A stretch of 63,926 bases of DNA from Psychrobacter nivimaris (lineage in GTDB: Bacteria > Pseudomonadota > Gammaproteobacteria > Pseudomonadales > Moraxellaceae). Below, in pieces: positions 35,580 to 45,991 of this stretch (the first letter of the stretch is position 1; every line of letters begins with the position of its first letter). The translations under genes and the position numbers were made by a program. The DNA lies in NCBI RefSeq assembly GCF_009812035.1, contig NZ_VZIZ01000026.1, forward strand, positions 1 through 63,926. Reading direction: 5' to 3'. The notes beneath the pieces are model-generated. The model was not told the origin of the DNA. It did no database searches and saw only the letters and a list, made by a program, of their open reading frames with translations.

Positions 35580-35839
35580 ACTTGTTCCCCAATTGGTGTA
35601 ATACGTTTTGGATTATAGCAAAAAAAGAAAATAACATTGTCCTTTGATGCAATATATCAATGTATTGACAAGGCGTAGAATATTTTAGGGAATTTTGAGC
35701 ATTTGTTTATTTAACCATTCTATTAATCATGTCACTGACAGAGATTGTTTTCGGCTTCGTCTGACCGACAGCATGAAGTTATAAAAGCAAATGCTTAGAT
35801 GAAGTGGTTCAAGGAAGATTACACGATAAAAAAAGGATT

Positions 35840-37552
35840 ATGATTTTGAGTCAAACAATATATGGACTGTTGGCATTACTGCCAATCGTTCTCTGTGGTA
35901 TTTTTTTGATAGGCTTGCAATGGTCAGCCAAAAGAACCATGCCAATCGTTCTGGCGGTTACTGCCGCGCTTGCCCTCTTTGTATGGGATATGACGCTTAA
36001 TCGCGTGTCTTCATCTATTATTCAGGGAATGGTCATTACCGTCTCAGTATTGTGGATCGTATTTGGTGCTATTTTTTTATTGAATACGTTAAAGCATACG
36101 GGTGCCATTGCCGTTATCCGTGCTGGGTTTACCAATGTATCGCCAGATAGGCGGGTGCAAGCCATTATTATTGCTTGGTGCTTTGGCTGCTTTCTTGAGG
36201 GAGCGGCTGGCTTTGGTACAGCGGCCGCTATTGCCGCGCCTTTACTCGTCGCGATAGGATTTCCAGCGCTAGGTGCCGTGTTAATGGGAATGATGATACA
36301 AAGTACGCCTGTGTCATTTGGTGCAGTCGGTACGCCTATCGTTATTGGAGTAAACAAGGGATTAGATACAGTAGCCATTAGCACCCAATTGGCACAACAA
36401 GGACTAGAGTGGGGCGATTTTTTACAACTAATTACCAGCCAAGTCGCCATTATGCACGGGGTCATTGGTACGTTTATGCCACTCTTTATGGTAATGATGC
36501 TGACTCGATTTTTTGGTAAAAACAAAAGCTGGAAGGAAGGTTTTGCGATTTGGCCATTTGCTATTTTTGCAGGTTTGGCATTTACGCTTCCTTATACTTT
36601 GACTGGTATCTTTTTAGGACCAGAGTTTCCGTCACTGGTCGGTGGTTTGGTTAGTGTCGCCATCGTTGTTAATGCTGCAAAACGTGGATTTTTAGTGCCA
36701 AAAACTACATGGGATTTTGAGCCGCAAAAAAACTGGCCAAGTGAATGGCTTGGTAAATTAGTAGTTAGTAAGGAAGATTTGACGCCGAATGTAGATGGTA
36801 AGAAAATGTCTATTTTCATGGCATGGTTCCCTTACTTGCTGGTTGCGCTGTTATTGGTTTTTTCAAGAGTGTTTGCGGGCTTCAAAGCTTTTCTTACTAG
36901 TGTGACGTTAGACTTTAAATCAGTATTGGGCGAGACGGATATTAGCGCTGATTTTAGTCCTTTATACTTACCTGGTGGGTTATTGTTAATCAGTGCTTTG
37001 GTTGCCGCTTTTTTCCAAACCAAAAAGCCAGGTAGTGCACTAAATAGTGCGTTCAAAGAGTCAAGCAAGACGGTATTGAGTGCTGGTTTTGTTCTTATAT
37101 TTACGATCCCAATGGTCAGGATTTTTATCAATTCAGGCGTCAATCTATCAGATGTGGCAAGTATGCCAGTTGCGAGTGCAGAATTATTTGCAGGTGCTTT
37201 TGGTAATGTTTTCCCCTTAATCAGTGCAACGATTGGAGCACTTGGGGCCTTCATCGCAGGTTCTAATACTGTCTCTAATATGATGTTTAGCCAATTTCAG
37301 TATGAAGCTGCAATTAGCTTGCGTATTTCACCTTCTATAATCATAGCAGCACAAGCCGTTGGTGCAGCAGCTGGTAATATGATTGCGATACATAATGTGG
37401 TGGCTGCCTCAGCAACTGTAGGTTTGCTTGGTATGGAAGGCGCTACCCTCAGGCGCACGATTTTACCTACTTTATACTATGTATTGTTCTGCGGAATAAT
37501 CGTTATGGCTACCATTTACATTTTCGGTTTTCAAGGTCCTTTAGCACCATAA
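35840..37552 (+). CDS. lldP: L-lactate permease family protein (LctP/LldP)
   Basis: A multi-helix inner-membrane permease of the LctP family that takes up lactate (and glycolate) with protons. Conserved segments are CFLEGAAGFGTAAAIAAP, MIQSTPVSFGAVGTP and the C-terminal AFIAGSNTVSNMMFSQFQ. The start at 35840 follows AAGG closely; TTG 35846 is an alternative with better spacing. It is followed 33 bp later by dld, forming a lactate-use operon. Confidence 0.93.
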   Translation: MILSQTIYGLLALLPIVLCGIFLIGLQWSAKRTMPIVLAVTAALALFVWDMTLNRVSSSIIQGMVITVSVLWIVFGAIFLLNTLKHTGAIAVIRAGFTNVSPDRRVQAIIIAWCFGCFLEGAAGFGTAAAIAAPLLVAIGFPALGAVLMGMMIQSTPVSFGAVGTPIVIGVNKGLDTVAISTQLAQQGLEWGDFLQLITSQVAIMHGVIGTFMPLFMVMMLTRFFGKNKSWKEGFAIWPFAIFAGLAFTLPYTLTGIFLGPEFPSLVGGLVSVAIVVNAAKRGFLVPKTTWDFEPQKNWPSEWLGKLVVSKEDLTPNVDGKKMSIFMAWFPYLLVALLLVFSRVFAGFKAFLTSVTLDFKSVLGETDISADFSPLYLPGGLLLISALVAAFFQTKKPGSALNSAFKESSKTVLSAGFVLIFTIPMVRIFINSGVNLSDVASMPVASAELFAGAFGNVFPLISATIGALGAFIAGSNTVSNMMFSQFQYEAAISLRISPSIIIAAQAVGAAAGNMIAIHNVVAASATVGLLGMEGATLRRTILPTLYYVLFCGIIVMATIYIFGFQGPLAP

Positions 37553-37585
37553 AGCACATGTAACCTCCAAGATAAAGAGATTGAT

Positions 37586-39343
37586 ATGCATTCATCAAAC
37601 CTTTTCTCATCGAATATAGCGCATCAAGACCAAGACATACTCCGTCCTGAGCAAGTATTAGACAAGCTAACCCATTTACTGGGAGCCAGTAATGTACAGG
37701 CTGATCCAGAGAAAAACGAACACTATAGAATGGGGTGGCGCTCTGGTGGCGGCAGCGCTTTGGCTGTTTTGTTTCCACAAACACTGCTGGAGATTTGGCG
37801 TAGTCTAGAAATATGTGTGGAAGGCGACTGCATTATTATCATGCAAGCAGCAAAAACAGGGCTGACTGAAGGCTCAACCCCGAGCGGTAATGACTACGAT
37901 AGACCAGTGGTTGTGATTAACACCCTTGCAATGAATCAGTTGTATTTGGTGAATGATAACGAGCAAGTGATTAGCTTACCTGGCGCCACGTTGCATCAGT
38001 TGCAAAGTCAGCTTAAAGCCGTAAATAGAGCACCTCACTCGGTCATCGGTTCATCGACTTTGGGTGCGTCAATTATTGGCGGTGTCTCTAATAATTCTGG
38101 TGGGGCACTGGTTAAAAGAGGTCCTGCTTATACCGAACTTGCTTTGTTTGCCCAAATAGACAAGCACGGTCAGCTAGTGCTGGTTAATCACCTAGATGTA
38201 GAGTTAGGCGACACTCCAGAAGAAATACTCACTAACTTACAAACAGGTAATTTCGATAAAAGAGCATTACCTGACACTGGTAAGATGGCATCTGACAAAG
38301 AATATATCGCCAGAGTAAAAGATGTTGATGCAAGTACGCCAAGTCGTTTTAATGCGGATAAGCGAAGACTGTATGAAGCAAGCGGCTGCGCTGGCAAGCT
38401 AGCGGTATTTGCAGTGCGTCTTGATACCTATCCAACAGCTGTAAAAGAGAAAGTATTTTATATAGGCACTAATAGTGTGAGTGAGCTTGCACAGCTCAGA
38501 AGACAAATATTATCAAGCTTCGATAATATCCCTGAAGTGGGTGAGTACATGCATCGTGATATATTTGATGTATCTGCTAAGTATGGTAAGGACACGTTCC
38601 TGAGTATTAAGCATCTCGGTACCAATGCCTTACCTAGATTGTTTTCTATCAAAGGCGCTATGGATGCAAAACTCCATAAATGGTCATGGATGCCAAAGCA
38701 TTTCACTGACAAAGTCATGCAGTTCATCGCCAATATATTTCCAAAGCATTTACCGAAGCGAATGCTAGAGTATCGCGACCAATATGAACATCATTTAATC
38801 TTAAAAATGAGTGATGATGGCATAGCAGAAGCACAGAATTTTCTTGAGGCGTTCTTTGCCGTGTCAGACACAGGTAACTATTTTGAATGTAGTCAAGAAG
38901 AATCAGAAAGCGCCTTTTTACATCGCTTTGCCGCTGCAGGTGCTGCATTACGTTATGAAGTCATACATGAAAAAGAAGTCGGCGATATATTGGCATTGGA
39001 TATTGCTATACCACGTAACGAGTTAGAATGGCTCGAAACGTTACCTGAAGACATTGAACAGCATTTGGAAAAGAAACTCTATTATGGACACTTTTTTTGT
39101 TATGTATTTCATCAAGACTATATTTTGAAGAAGGGTAGTGATGCACATCTTGTTAAAAAAATGATGCTAGAGCTACTGAGCGCACGCGGAGCCAAATATC
39201 CTGCTGAGCATAATGTCGGACACCTATACGAAGCAGAACCTGATTTGCAAAATTTCTATAAAAGCCTAGACCCAACCAATACCTTTAATCCGGGTATTGG
39301 TAAAATGTCGAAAACCAAACGCAATTGCTCGTGTTGTTTATAA
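37586..39343 (+). CDS. dld: FAD-dependent, quinone-linked D-lactate dehydrogenase
   Basis: Dld oxidises D-lactate to pyruvate at the inner membrane face and passes electrons to quinone. The FAD_binding_4 domain is seen in GLTEGSTPSGNDYDRPVVVIN and VIGSSTLGASIIGGVSNNSGG; the membrane-binding and C-terminal Lact-deh-memb region follows, with NVGHLYEAEP near the end. The length (585) fits E. coli-type Dld. The final CSCC is uncommon. Co-transcribed with lldP. Confidence 0.95.
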   Translation: MHSSNLFSSNIAHQDQDILRPEQVLDKLTHLLGASNVQADPEKNEHYRMGWRSGGGSALAVLFPQTLLEIWRSLEICVEGDCIIIMQAAKTGLTEGSTPSGNDYDRPVVVINTLAMNQLYLVNDNEQVISLPGATLHQLQSQLKAVNRAPHSVIGSSTLGASIIGGVSNNSGGALVKRGPAYTELALFAQIDKHGQLVLVNHLDVELGDTPEEILTNLQTGNFDKRALPDTGKMASDKEYIARVKDVDASTPSRFNADKRRLYEASGCAGKLAVFAVRLDTYPTAVKEKVFYIGTNSVSELAQLRRQILSSFDNIPEVGEYMHRDIFDVSAKYGKDTFLSIKHLGTNALPRLFSIKGAMDAKLHKWSWMPKHFTDKVMQFIANIFPKHLPKRMLEYRDQYEHHLILKMSDDGIAEAQNFLEAFFAVSDTGNYFECSQEESESAFLHRFAAAGAALRYEVIHEKEVGDILALDIAIPRNELEWLETLPEDIEQHLEKKLYYGHFFCYVFHQDYILKKGSDAHLVKKMMLELLSARGAKYPAEHNVGHLYEAEPDLQNFYKSLDPTNTFNPGIGKMSKTKRNCSCCL

Positions 39344-39455
39344 CTGAACTCTATAACTGATATTTAAAACTGGCCATGGGCTGATTATTTATCAGTAGCT
39401 AAGTTGCTGAATAGTTCAGTGTTTGTCTATTATAAATTGTTCAATACATCCTCAG

Positions 39456-39485
39456 AAGCACTGCCGATTGGTAGTGCTTTTTTAT
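39456..39485 (+). terminator. Terminator after dld
   Basis: AAGCACTGCC (39456-39465) and GGTAGTGCTT (39470-39479) form a stem with one G-T pair and a 4-base loop, followed by TTTTTATTATTT. Confidence 0.88.
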
Positions 39486-39653
39486 TATTTCTCGGTAAAT
39501 GTATCAGTGGCCTCGAGTTCAGAAGCATATTTATTCAAAATGATTTTGTTATCTATTGTTAAATACCAGTCGATGCTATGTATAATGCAGCACTAGCATA
39601 GCTTTCACTTAGTATGGCTTTCACTCATATGCCTTTAATAAGAAGATTACATT

Positions 39654-41336
39654 ATGTCAAACAAGCGTCCTTTATATATTCCTGTTGCTGGACCCGCTCT
39701 TTTAGAGACACCTTTATTGAATAAAGGTAGTGCTTTTTCATCAGAAGAACGTAGTAGTTTTAATTTAACGGGGCTATTACCTCATAATATTGAAACGATT
39801 GAGGAGCAATCATTACGTGCTTATCATCAACTAAGCTCATTCACTGATGCGATGGATAAGCATATTTACTTGCGTAACATCCAAGATACCAATGAAACCT
39901 TATTTCATCATCTAATTGAGCAGCATATCGAAGAAGTCATGCCGCTCATTTATACCCCAACCGTTGGTCAGGCGTGTGAAAAATTCTCGCAAATTTATCG
40001 TCGTAAACGTGGTTTGTTTATCTCATATCCTGAGCGTCACAAAATCGACGATATGCTACAAAATGCCACCAAACAAAACGTCAAAGTGATCGTTGTTACT
40101 GACGGTGAACGTATATTGGGGCTAGGAGATCAAGGTATTGGCGGTATGGGAATTCCAATCGGTAAGTTGTCTTTATACACGGCTTGTGGTGGTATTAGCC
40201 CAGCTTACTGTCTACCTATTTTGCTGGATGTCGGCACCAATAACCAACAGTTGCTTGACGATCCTATGTATATGGGCTGGAGAAATCCGCGCATTTCTGG
40301 CGATGAATATAATGAATTTGTGGACTTATTTATTCAAGCTGTTAAGCGCCGTTGGCCAGAAGTGTTATTGCAATTTGAAGATTTTGCTCAGGAAAACGCG
40401 ACACCATTATTGAATAAATATCGTGATCAGCTATGCTGCTTTAATGATGATATTCAAGGGACTGCTGCGGTATCGGTTGGTACTCTGATTGCAGCGTGTC
40501 TAAACAAAGGTCAAAAACTTAGCCAACAGAATATCGCATTTTTAGGCGCAGGATCTGCAGGTTGCGGTATTGCTGAGCATATTATTCGCCAAATGCAGCG
40601 TGAAGGATTGACTGAAGAGCAAGCTCGTAGTCAAGTATTTATGGTTGATCGCTATGGCTTATTGACAGATGGCATGACAGAACTGCAAAAATTCCAAGAA
40701 CCGTTAGTACAAAAAGAATCAGCTATTGCAAGCTGGGACAAAAGTAAGAAACTCGGCTTAGCGCAAGTAGTTAAACAAGCAAAAATTACCGTATTATTTG
40801 GTGTTAGCGGACAAAAAGGTCTGTTCACCCAAGAAGTGATCGAATCGCTATGTGCTAATACTGAGCACCCAATTGTACTACCGCTTTCAAACCCAACGTC
40901 TCGCGTGGAAGCAACGCCGCAAGAAGTGACTAATTGGAGTAAAGGCAAGGCAATTATCGCAACGGGTAGTCCTTTTCCTCATACCACTTATAACGGTCAG
41001 TCGTTTGAGGTTTCTCAGTGTAATAACAGCTATATTTTCCCTGGCATTGGTCTAGGTGTTTTAGCAGCACGTGCGACAGGTATCAGCGATAATATGCTAA
41101 CGGCAGCAAGCCAAGCTCTTGCAGATATATCAATGGAATACGAAAAAGCACCTGGTGCCATCTTACCGCCGATCAAAGTTATCAGAGAGATCAGTGAAAA
41201 AATAGCGTATGCAGTGGCATTGCAAGCGGCTCAAGACAAGCTAGCACTACCTATCACATCGGAGAATTTACAACGCCGATTAAAAGCGAACTTTTGGTTA
41301 CCTGAGTATCGTAACTATCGCCGTACTTCTTTTTAG
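39654..41336 (+). CDS. maeA: NAD-dependent malic enzyme
   Basis: Oxidative decarboxylation of malate to pyruvate. A 560-residue SfcA/MaeA-type enzyme with [15 protein letters not shown], the nucleotide and malate region [17 protein letters not shown], metal-binding EDFAQENA and [11 protein letters not shown], and the second NAD fold [12 protein letters not shown]. It lies after dld but has its own terminator-bounded unit, so it is probably separately transcribed while serving the same pyruvate/malate pool. Confidence 0.95.
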   Translation: MSNKRPLYIPVAGPALLETPLLNKGSAFSSEERSSFNLTGLLPHNIETIEEQSLRAYHQLSSFTDAMDKHIYLRNIQDTNETLFHHLIEQHIEEVMPLIYTPTVGQACEKFSQIYRRKRGLFISYPERHKIDDMLQNATKQNVKVIVVTDGERILGLGDQGIGGMGIPIGKLSLYTACGGISPAYCLPILLDVGTNNQQLLDDPMYMGWRNPRISGDEYNEFVDLFIQAVKRRWPEVLLQFEDFAQENATPLLNKYRDQLCCFNDDIQGTAAVSVGTLIAACLNKGQKLSQQNIAFLGAGSAGCGIAEHIIRQMQREGLTEEQARSQVFMVDRYGLLTDGMTELQKFQEPLVQKESAIASWDKSKKLGLAQVVKQAKITVLFGVSGQKGLFTQEVIESLCANTEHPIVLPLSNPTSRVEATPQEVTNWSKGKAIIATGSPFPHTTYNGQSFEVSQCNNSYIFPGIGLGVLAARATGISDNMLTAASQALADISMEYEKAPGAILPPIKVIREISEKIAYAVALQAAQDKLALPITSENLQRRLKANFWLPEYRNYRRTSF

Positions 41337-41381
41337 GTTAGAGATTAGATAGTTAGCTATTATCGATATTGCAAACACTAT

Positions 41382-41420
41382 AAAAAATCACCTTAACTTG
41401 AACAGTTAGGGTGATTTTTT
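41382..41420 (+). terminator. Terminator after maeA
   Basis: AAAAAATCACCTTAACT and AGTTAGGGTGATTTTTT (ending 41420) pair with one mismatch across a 5-base loop, then TATC. The T-run follows on the plus strand. Confidence 0.9.
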
Positions 41421-41591
41421 TATCTGTGCATTAATATAAAACTATAGCGTCTGTATGGTCGCTTGTTTTGGTGGTGAGTTAGTCAACGCCTTGATAATTT
41501 CAGATATTTTAAAGGTATTCTAAGAAGTGTTAGTCGATACCTTTATCATTAAGGTATGGAAGGTTAGGGTGTATTATAGACACGCAATAAA

Positions 41592-41623
41592 AAACCCTTG
41601 CAGCGTATGGCTTACAAGGGTTT
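41592..41623 (-). terminator. Terminator after the hipBA operon
   Basis: AAACCCTTG (41592-41600) and CAAGGGTTT (41615-41623) pair perfectly with a 14-base loop. On the minus strand it is followed by TTTTTTATTG. It lies 131 bp past the hipA stop. The remaining sequence of 41421-41753 shows nothing else recognisable. Confidence 0.8.
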
Positions 41624-41753
41624 AATCGGTACTACTCATATCTTAACTGGTGCGCCCACCACGCAACGACTAACTTAGCATAATCCTTTATTATTAAGGG
41701 ATAAGGTAGTTAAGTATTTATTTTTAACAACAAATTTAACAACTTCTTAAGGT

Positions 41754-43013
41754 CTATTGATTTGCCATCCGATTGAGATTGGCTTTTATATCATGAATGA
41801 CCTGATTCGATAATTCTTTCTCAATGTTATGATCTTTAATAACAGTCAAAAAGTCCTCAGCAACTGATGCTACCTGATCAATAATAGCTTGTGCCTTTTT
41901 TTGCTTAATATCAGCAAGTTTAGCCAACTTTAATAAGTGAGATCGGGTAGGGTATTGAGCTTCACCAGTCACATCCATTTGATGATAACCGTTCATACCT
42001 GAGTTATAAACGAGATCATAGACAGGCGACAATGACCACCTGCCAGCCTTGTCCATCATAAAAGAGAAGTTCTTGCTATGATCGTCTTTATTGTTAAAGA
42101 TGACATTAAATACAGCATGTCTAAAACCCTCTTCTACAGCAACTTGTGATTGGGTCAACATACGCACGCAGCGTAAATACTGCAGATAATCTAATGATGG
42201 GATGCGAAAATCAATGTCTAATAAACCTGCCAGCGTATGAGTATGAACGCGTTGATTGTCCATACGGTCAAAACGCTCAACCCCAAAAGCAGCATGTTTT
42301 TCACCGATATCAAAATAATGATGCGCAGGCATGTTTAGGCCTGCTTGCTTAGCCATATCAGCATAAATTGACTCTAATAGGCAAACGCTTTTATGCTCAG
42401 ATTGGGCAGGAAACTTAATCAGCCACGGCGCTGCGGATGGCTGTTCGCTTTTTAAGTCCGTAGTAATAAACTCGGTTGCCTCATCATATAGGACAAGTGC
42501 TTTTGGTCTTGCACCTTGTGGTGAGCCGCCGATAACGATGAGCTCAGCCAGTATGTTGCTATCTTGTCCGGATAAAATCGATTGATTGGCAGCGGCCAGT
42601 TTGGCTAAAGTAAAATCATTAATATCGATATCAGCGCCTGATAAATCTTGTTGTGGCTCAAAACTAAGTGCTCCCATTGCTGAATTACCAATATAAGCGA
42701 GGCGATCTAAAACATTGATTGACGTAGCATGAGACATTGTTTTTCGAAAGAACCTATCCATGAGCAGCATTCCCCAACCATCAGGTAAGCTGTCTGATAA
42801 TAATCCGCATAGGTAATGGCTCGACGCATGAGTACCATAATAAGGTGCTGATCGTAAGGGCATCTCAATTGGTGATAACTCCAGTCCATCAGTCAGCCAC
42901 GCCGCATCATAGCCAAAGGTAGGGCGTCGTCCATCCATCGTTAATTTACCGATAAGACGTTTGTCTCCGAATCCTTGGTAGTAAATATTGATAATTGATA
43001 TCGGTTGATACAT
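41754..43013 (-). CDS. hipA: HipA-family Ser/Thr kinase toxin
   Basis: Type II toxin kinase; E. coli HipA phosphorylates GltX and causes growth arrest. Visible motifs are the N-terminal lobe (GTHASSHYLCGLLSDSLPD), the P-loop-like GGSPQGARPKAL, the catalytic Asn/Asp segment FNVIFNNKDDHSKNFSF and the metal-binding SPVYDLVYN. The length of 419 fits the family. It starts 18 bp downstream of the HipB-like antitoxin gene. The specific target is unknown. Confidence 0.95.
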   Translation of the reverse strand: MYQPISIINIYYQGFGDKRLIGKLTMDGRRPTFGYDAAWLTDGLELSPIEMPLRSAPYYGTHASSHYLCGLLSDSLPDGWGMLLMDRFFRKTMSHATSINVLDRLAYIGNSAMGALSFEPQQDLSGADIDINDFTLAKLAAANQSILSGQDSNILAELIVIGGSPQGARPKALVLYDEATEFITTDLKSEQPSAAPWLIKFPAQSEHKSVCLLESIYADMAKQAGLNMPAHHYFDIGEKHAAFGVERFDRMDNQRVHTHTLAGLLDIDFRIPSLDYLQYLRCVRMLTQSQVAVEEGFRHAVFNVIFNNKDDHSKNFSFMMDKAGRWSLSPVYDLVYNSGMNGYHQMDVTGEAQYPTRSHLLKLAKLADIKQKKAQAIIDQVASVAEDFLTVIKDHNIEKELSNQVIHDIKANLNRMANQ

Positions 43014-43031
43014 TGAGGTGGCTACCTTATA

Positions 43032-43352
43032 TCAGCTTTTATTTGAGGCGCGCAAGCGTGGATTTTGTTTAGCGATAACATCTTCTATATTGGTAGGCAC
43101 TACATCAAATAATTCAGAAAAGTGATTTACCATGCCAAGAGCCATAGCGAGCCTGATTATATTGTCTAGTGTACCGCCCTGACCAGACTCAATACGAGCA
43201 ACAGTACTGATGCCAGTACCAGCCTTATCTGCTAAAGCGGCTTGTGTTAAGTTTAATGCCAGTCTCTGCGTTTTTAAGCGTTCACCTAAAATCTGAGAAA
43301 TTTCACTTGGCGTATAAAAATCAAATCTTATGTTCATAATATAATCATTCAT
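43032..43352 (-). CDS. hipB: HipB-like XRE antitoxin
   Basis: A 106-residue HTH_3 protein: LGERLKTQRLALNLTQAALADKAGTGISTVARIESGQGG (helix-turn-helix, about 20-60), followed by DNIIRLAMALGM. Antitoxin and operon repressor. ATG 43337 is a possible start that leaves more room from the upstream operator; neither start has a strong ribosome site. Directly upstream of hipA, with C-terminal tail possibly contacting HipA. Confidence 0.92.
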   Translation of the reverse strand: MNDYIMNIRFDFYTPSEISQILGERLKTQRLALNLTQAALADKAGTGISTVARIESGQGGTLDNIIRLAMALGMVNHFSELFDVVPTNIEDVIAKQNPRLRASNKS

Positions 43353-43358
43353 ATAAGA

Positions 43359-43381
43359 GTGTTAAAATACTATTTTAGCAC
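43359..43381. promoter_or_regulatory. Probable HipB operator
   Basis: GTGTTAAAAT-ACT-ATTTTAGCAC is an inverted repeat with 9 of 10 matching positions, 7-29 bp upstream of the hipB start. E. coli HipB binds spaced inverted repeats in the same place. The sequence differs from the E. coli operator. Confidence 0.6.
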
Positions 43382-43609
43382 TTAGTCATTCAAATATGAA
43401 TTCTTGTTTTTATAAAGCTAATAATTAGAAAAAATACTTGCAATAAGTACCTGTTCTTTACATAATCCTTTCACTATAAAAAAGTGGACTTATATATACA
43501 AGTATTTCGAGAACCAATATAGCTGGCCACACTTTAAGCTTTTTAACGGTTAGTATTATCAGCGTTTGTATCAATGCCAATGCGCTTACGCCTGAGTGAC
43601 CCCTGCCGT

Positions 43610-43639
43610 CAAACCCCAATATTAACAACATCACCTAAG
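43610..43639 (+). repeat. Short copy of the AAACCCC dispersed repeat
   Basis: CAAACCCCAATATTAAC then A(C/T)ATCACCTAAG, matching the starts of the longer copies at 46309 and 59779. Similarity stops after CTAAG. Confidence 0.7.
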
Positions 43640-43917
43640 AAAAGTGGATTTTATACATCAGTCTTCTGCACTATATAAACAATAGCATTTAGGTGATTTT
43701 CGAATCATTAGAGTAAAAGAATTCCATGGTAAGGGATAGGTTAATTATATTTTGGACACCATAATATTGAGGTGTTTATCACCCAACAAGTTATAGTTTA
43801 GATTAATATTTGGTCTACTCTAGCATTGAGTAATTCTTTGCTATCGATATTAATTTTAAAGCTATCCCCTAATAAAAATAAACAGTAAATAGAAAATTCG
43901 TTAAAATTATAACCCCT

Positions 43918-43951
43918 AAATTTAATGTCTACGGATTCGACAGCAGAGGTC
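43918..43951 (-). repeat. Solitary terminus of the IS3-family element at 21866
   Basis: Read leftward, GACCTCTGCTGTC then GTAGACATTAA match the left end of the element at 21866-23329. No transposase gene accompanies it, so it is an orphan end. A third copy is at 61643-61689. Confidence 0.65.
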
Positions 43952-44323
43952 GGTAACAAGAGGTTGAGCCATCTAGCTTAGTATATTTATAATTACTGTA
44001 TTGTATTTAACTATGACATCACTACGATTTTGATATTTGAGAATAATTACTCTACAGCTATTTACTTTCCAGTAACCTCTTTCATAAATACTACTTAATA
44101 CATCTCTGGCCAAAAAATTAATAGTGACAAGCTATGAAACATAATTTTGGGCAATTTTCATATCTATTAATACTCATCTTAAAGCGAACCTCTCTCTTAA
44201 CAAATATCCTAATATTTTGTGGCATTACTTTTAGTCATGGTTGACAGACTTTATATCATTTTCCAATGGTCTGTGATTTGGAGTAATCTTGACCGTAATC
44301 AGAACCATAACAAGGAAGTTTGT

Positions 44324-45904
44324 ATGGCAAAATTACGACCAGTGACTTTTTGGCCCGCATTTGTTTGCTTGGTATTAACCGTCGCTTACACACTCATTGA
44401 TAAACAAAATTTTATCACGGGCACATCAAGCCTAAACACGATAATCATGACTAACCTTTCTTGGTTATTCAACCTTAGTGCTTTATTCATGGTGTTTATC
44501 GCAGCGTACGCCTTTTTTGCCCCAATCGGGCGGGTACGTATTGGCGGCGAAAACGCCTCTCAAATGCTGACCCCATTTCGTTGGTTTGCCGTGTCGCTAA
44601 CCACAGTTATTGCAATGGGTATTCTATTTTGGTCTGTTGCCGAACCAGTTCTACACTATCATGAGCCCCCCGCATATTTAGGCATAATCCCTGAAAGCCC
44701 TGAAGCGATGCGCTTTTCGATGTCTACTATCTTTGTACATTGGACGATTACCCCTTATTCAATTTATACGGTTGCTGGTTTGGCATTTGCCTTAGCATTC
44801 CATAATCTTAAGTTACCATTTTCTATTGGTTCGATGTTACGTCCAATTTTAGGGCGCTGGGTTGATGGTGTTGGTGGTCAGATAGTTGATGGTTTAGCGC
44901 TATTTGCTGTCGTACTGGGTATGTCTGCCACATTGACTTCTGGGCTATTGGTGATAAGCGATGGCATGGAGTCTGTACTAGGCATTCAGAAAAGTACCAC
45001 TGGGTATGCAATTATCGCTATCGTCATTATAGGGGCTGCGCTTATATCTGCTGCGTCTGGACTGCACCGTGGTATCCAAAACCTTGCTCGAATCAACACT
45101 TGGCTCTACTTTGTAGGCGCTATATTCATATTTATTGTGGGTCCTACTACCTTTATCTTGTCGCTGGGTGTTGAGTCGCTAGGGGTTTATCTTTCTGACT
45201 TTTTCGCACGCAACTTAGTAACAGGCGCTTCTGGCAATGACCCATGGCCAGGTTGGTGGACAGTGGCTTTCTTTGCCAGTTGGTTTGCTTGGGCGCCACT
45301 AAGCTGTCTGTTTCTTGGAAAAATTGCCCGTGGCTATACCGTTCGTCAGTTCATCATGGTCAATCTGCTGTTGCCATCTGCTTTCGGCTTTGTATGGTTC
45401 AGTATATTCAGCGGTTTTTCATTGTTCTTTGATACCACCATGGGCGGCATTATGTACCAAGCTTACCAAGACAATGGTTTTGCTTCGGTGATTTATGTGC
45501 TGTTCGATCAGTTACCTGGTAGCACTATACTCAGCGCGCTATTCATATTTGCCTGCTTTATCACCTTTGTGACAGCGGCCGATTCGACGACCGATGCGAT
45601 TGGAGGTCTGTGTATCCAAGGCGTTGATGCAGAAAACCTTACGTCTCCTATATGGGTAAAAACGATTTGGGGCTGTGCCGTGGCCTTTGTCGCTTGGATA
45701 AGTGCGAGCTTTATCGGTACTGATGCCATCAAGATGTTGTTCAATTTGTCCGGTGTACCCGGCATGTTGATTGTACTGGGTGCAGGCCTTTCATTCTTGA
45801 AGCTGGCCCGTAGGGTTGAGATTAATGGGGATATTGTTGAGTTAAAGCCAACGCTATCAACTGACGTAAGGAAAACTAGTGAGCCTTCACGCTCAATAAC
45901 GTAA
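44324..45904 (+). CDS. BCCT-family betaine/carnitine/choline-type transporter
   Basis: Twelve-helix sodium- or proton-coupled carrier. Signature elements are WSVAEPVLHYHEPP, the WTITPYSIYTVAGLAFALAFHN region, the GLHRGIQNLARIN loop and AADSTTDAIG. ATG 44324 is chosen because AAGGAAG precedes it by about 7 bases; upstream in-frame codons are not family sequence. Substrates may include glycine betaine, choline or DMSP; with a broken dddP elsewhere in the window DMSP uptake is possible but unproven. The aldo/keto reductase fragment follows. Confidence 0.9.
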   Translation: MAKLRPVTFWPAFVCLVLTVAYTLIDKQNFITGTSSLNTIIMTNLSWLFNLSALFMVFIAAYAFFAPIGRVRIGGENASQMLTPFRWFAVSLTTVIAMGILFWSVAEPVLHYHEPPAYLGIIPESPEAMRFSMSTIFVHWTITPYSIYTVAGLAFALAFHNLKLPFSIGSMLRPILGRWVDGVGGQIVDGLALFAVVLGMSATLTSGLLVISDGMESVLGIQKSTTGYAIIAIVIIGAALISAASGLHRGIQNLARINTWLYFVGAIFIFIVGPTTFILSLGVESLGVYLSDFFARNLVTGASGNDPWPGWWTVAFFASWFAWAPLSCLFLGKIARGYTVRQFIMVNLLLPSAFGFVWFSIFSGFSLFFDTTMGGIMYQAYQDNGFASVIYVLFDQLPGSTILSALFIFACFITFVTAADSTTDAIGGLCIQGVDAENLTSPIWVKTIWGCAVAFVAWISASFIGTDAIKMLFNLSGVPGMLIVLGAGLSFLKLARRVEINGDIVELKPTLSTDVRKTSEPSRSIT

Positions 45905-45991
45905 AAAGAGTGGCAGTAAAAACACGTTCAAAAATGCGGTAACCATACTATCTAGTAGAACTATATCTACGACTACCTTTAAGGATTAAAC

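Larger units (their letters stand above)
43382..44323. other. 940-bp gene-free region with two repeat fragments
   Basis: No convincing ORF. It carries a copy of the AAACCCC repeat at 43610-43639 and an IS3-element terminus fragment at 43918-43951. The remainder is AT-rich and unremarkable apart from AAAAGTGGA at 43484 and 43638. Confidence 0.5.

Noticed and set aside
36022..36525. 167-residue minus-strand ORF inside lldP
   Set aside because: Shadow of a hydrophobic permease gene with no homology-like motifs.
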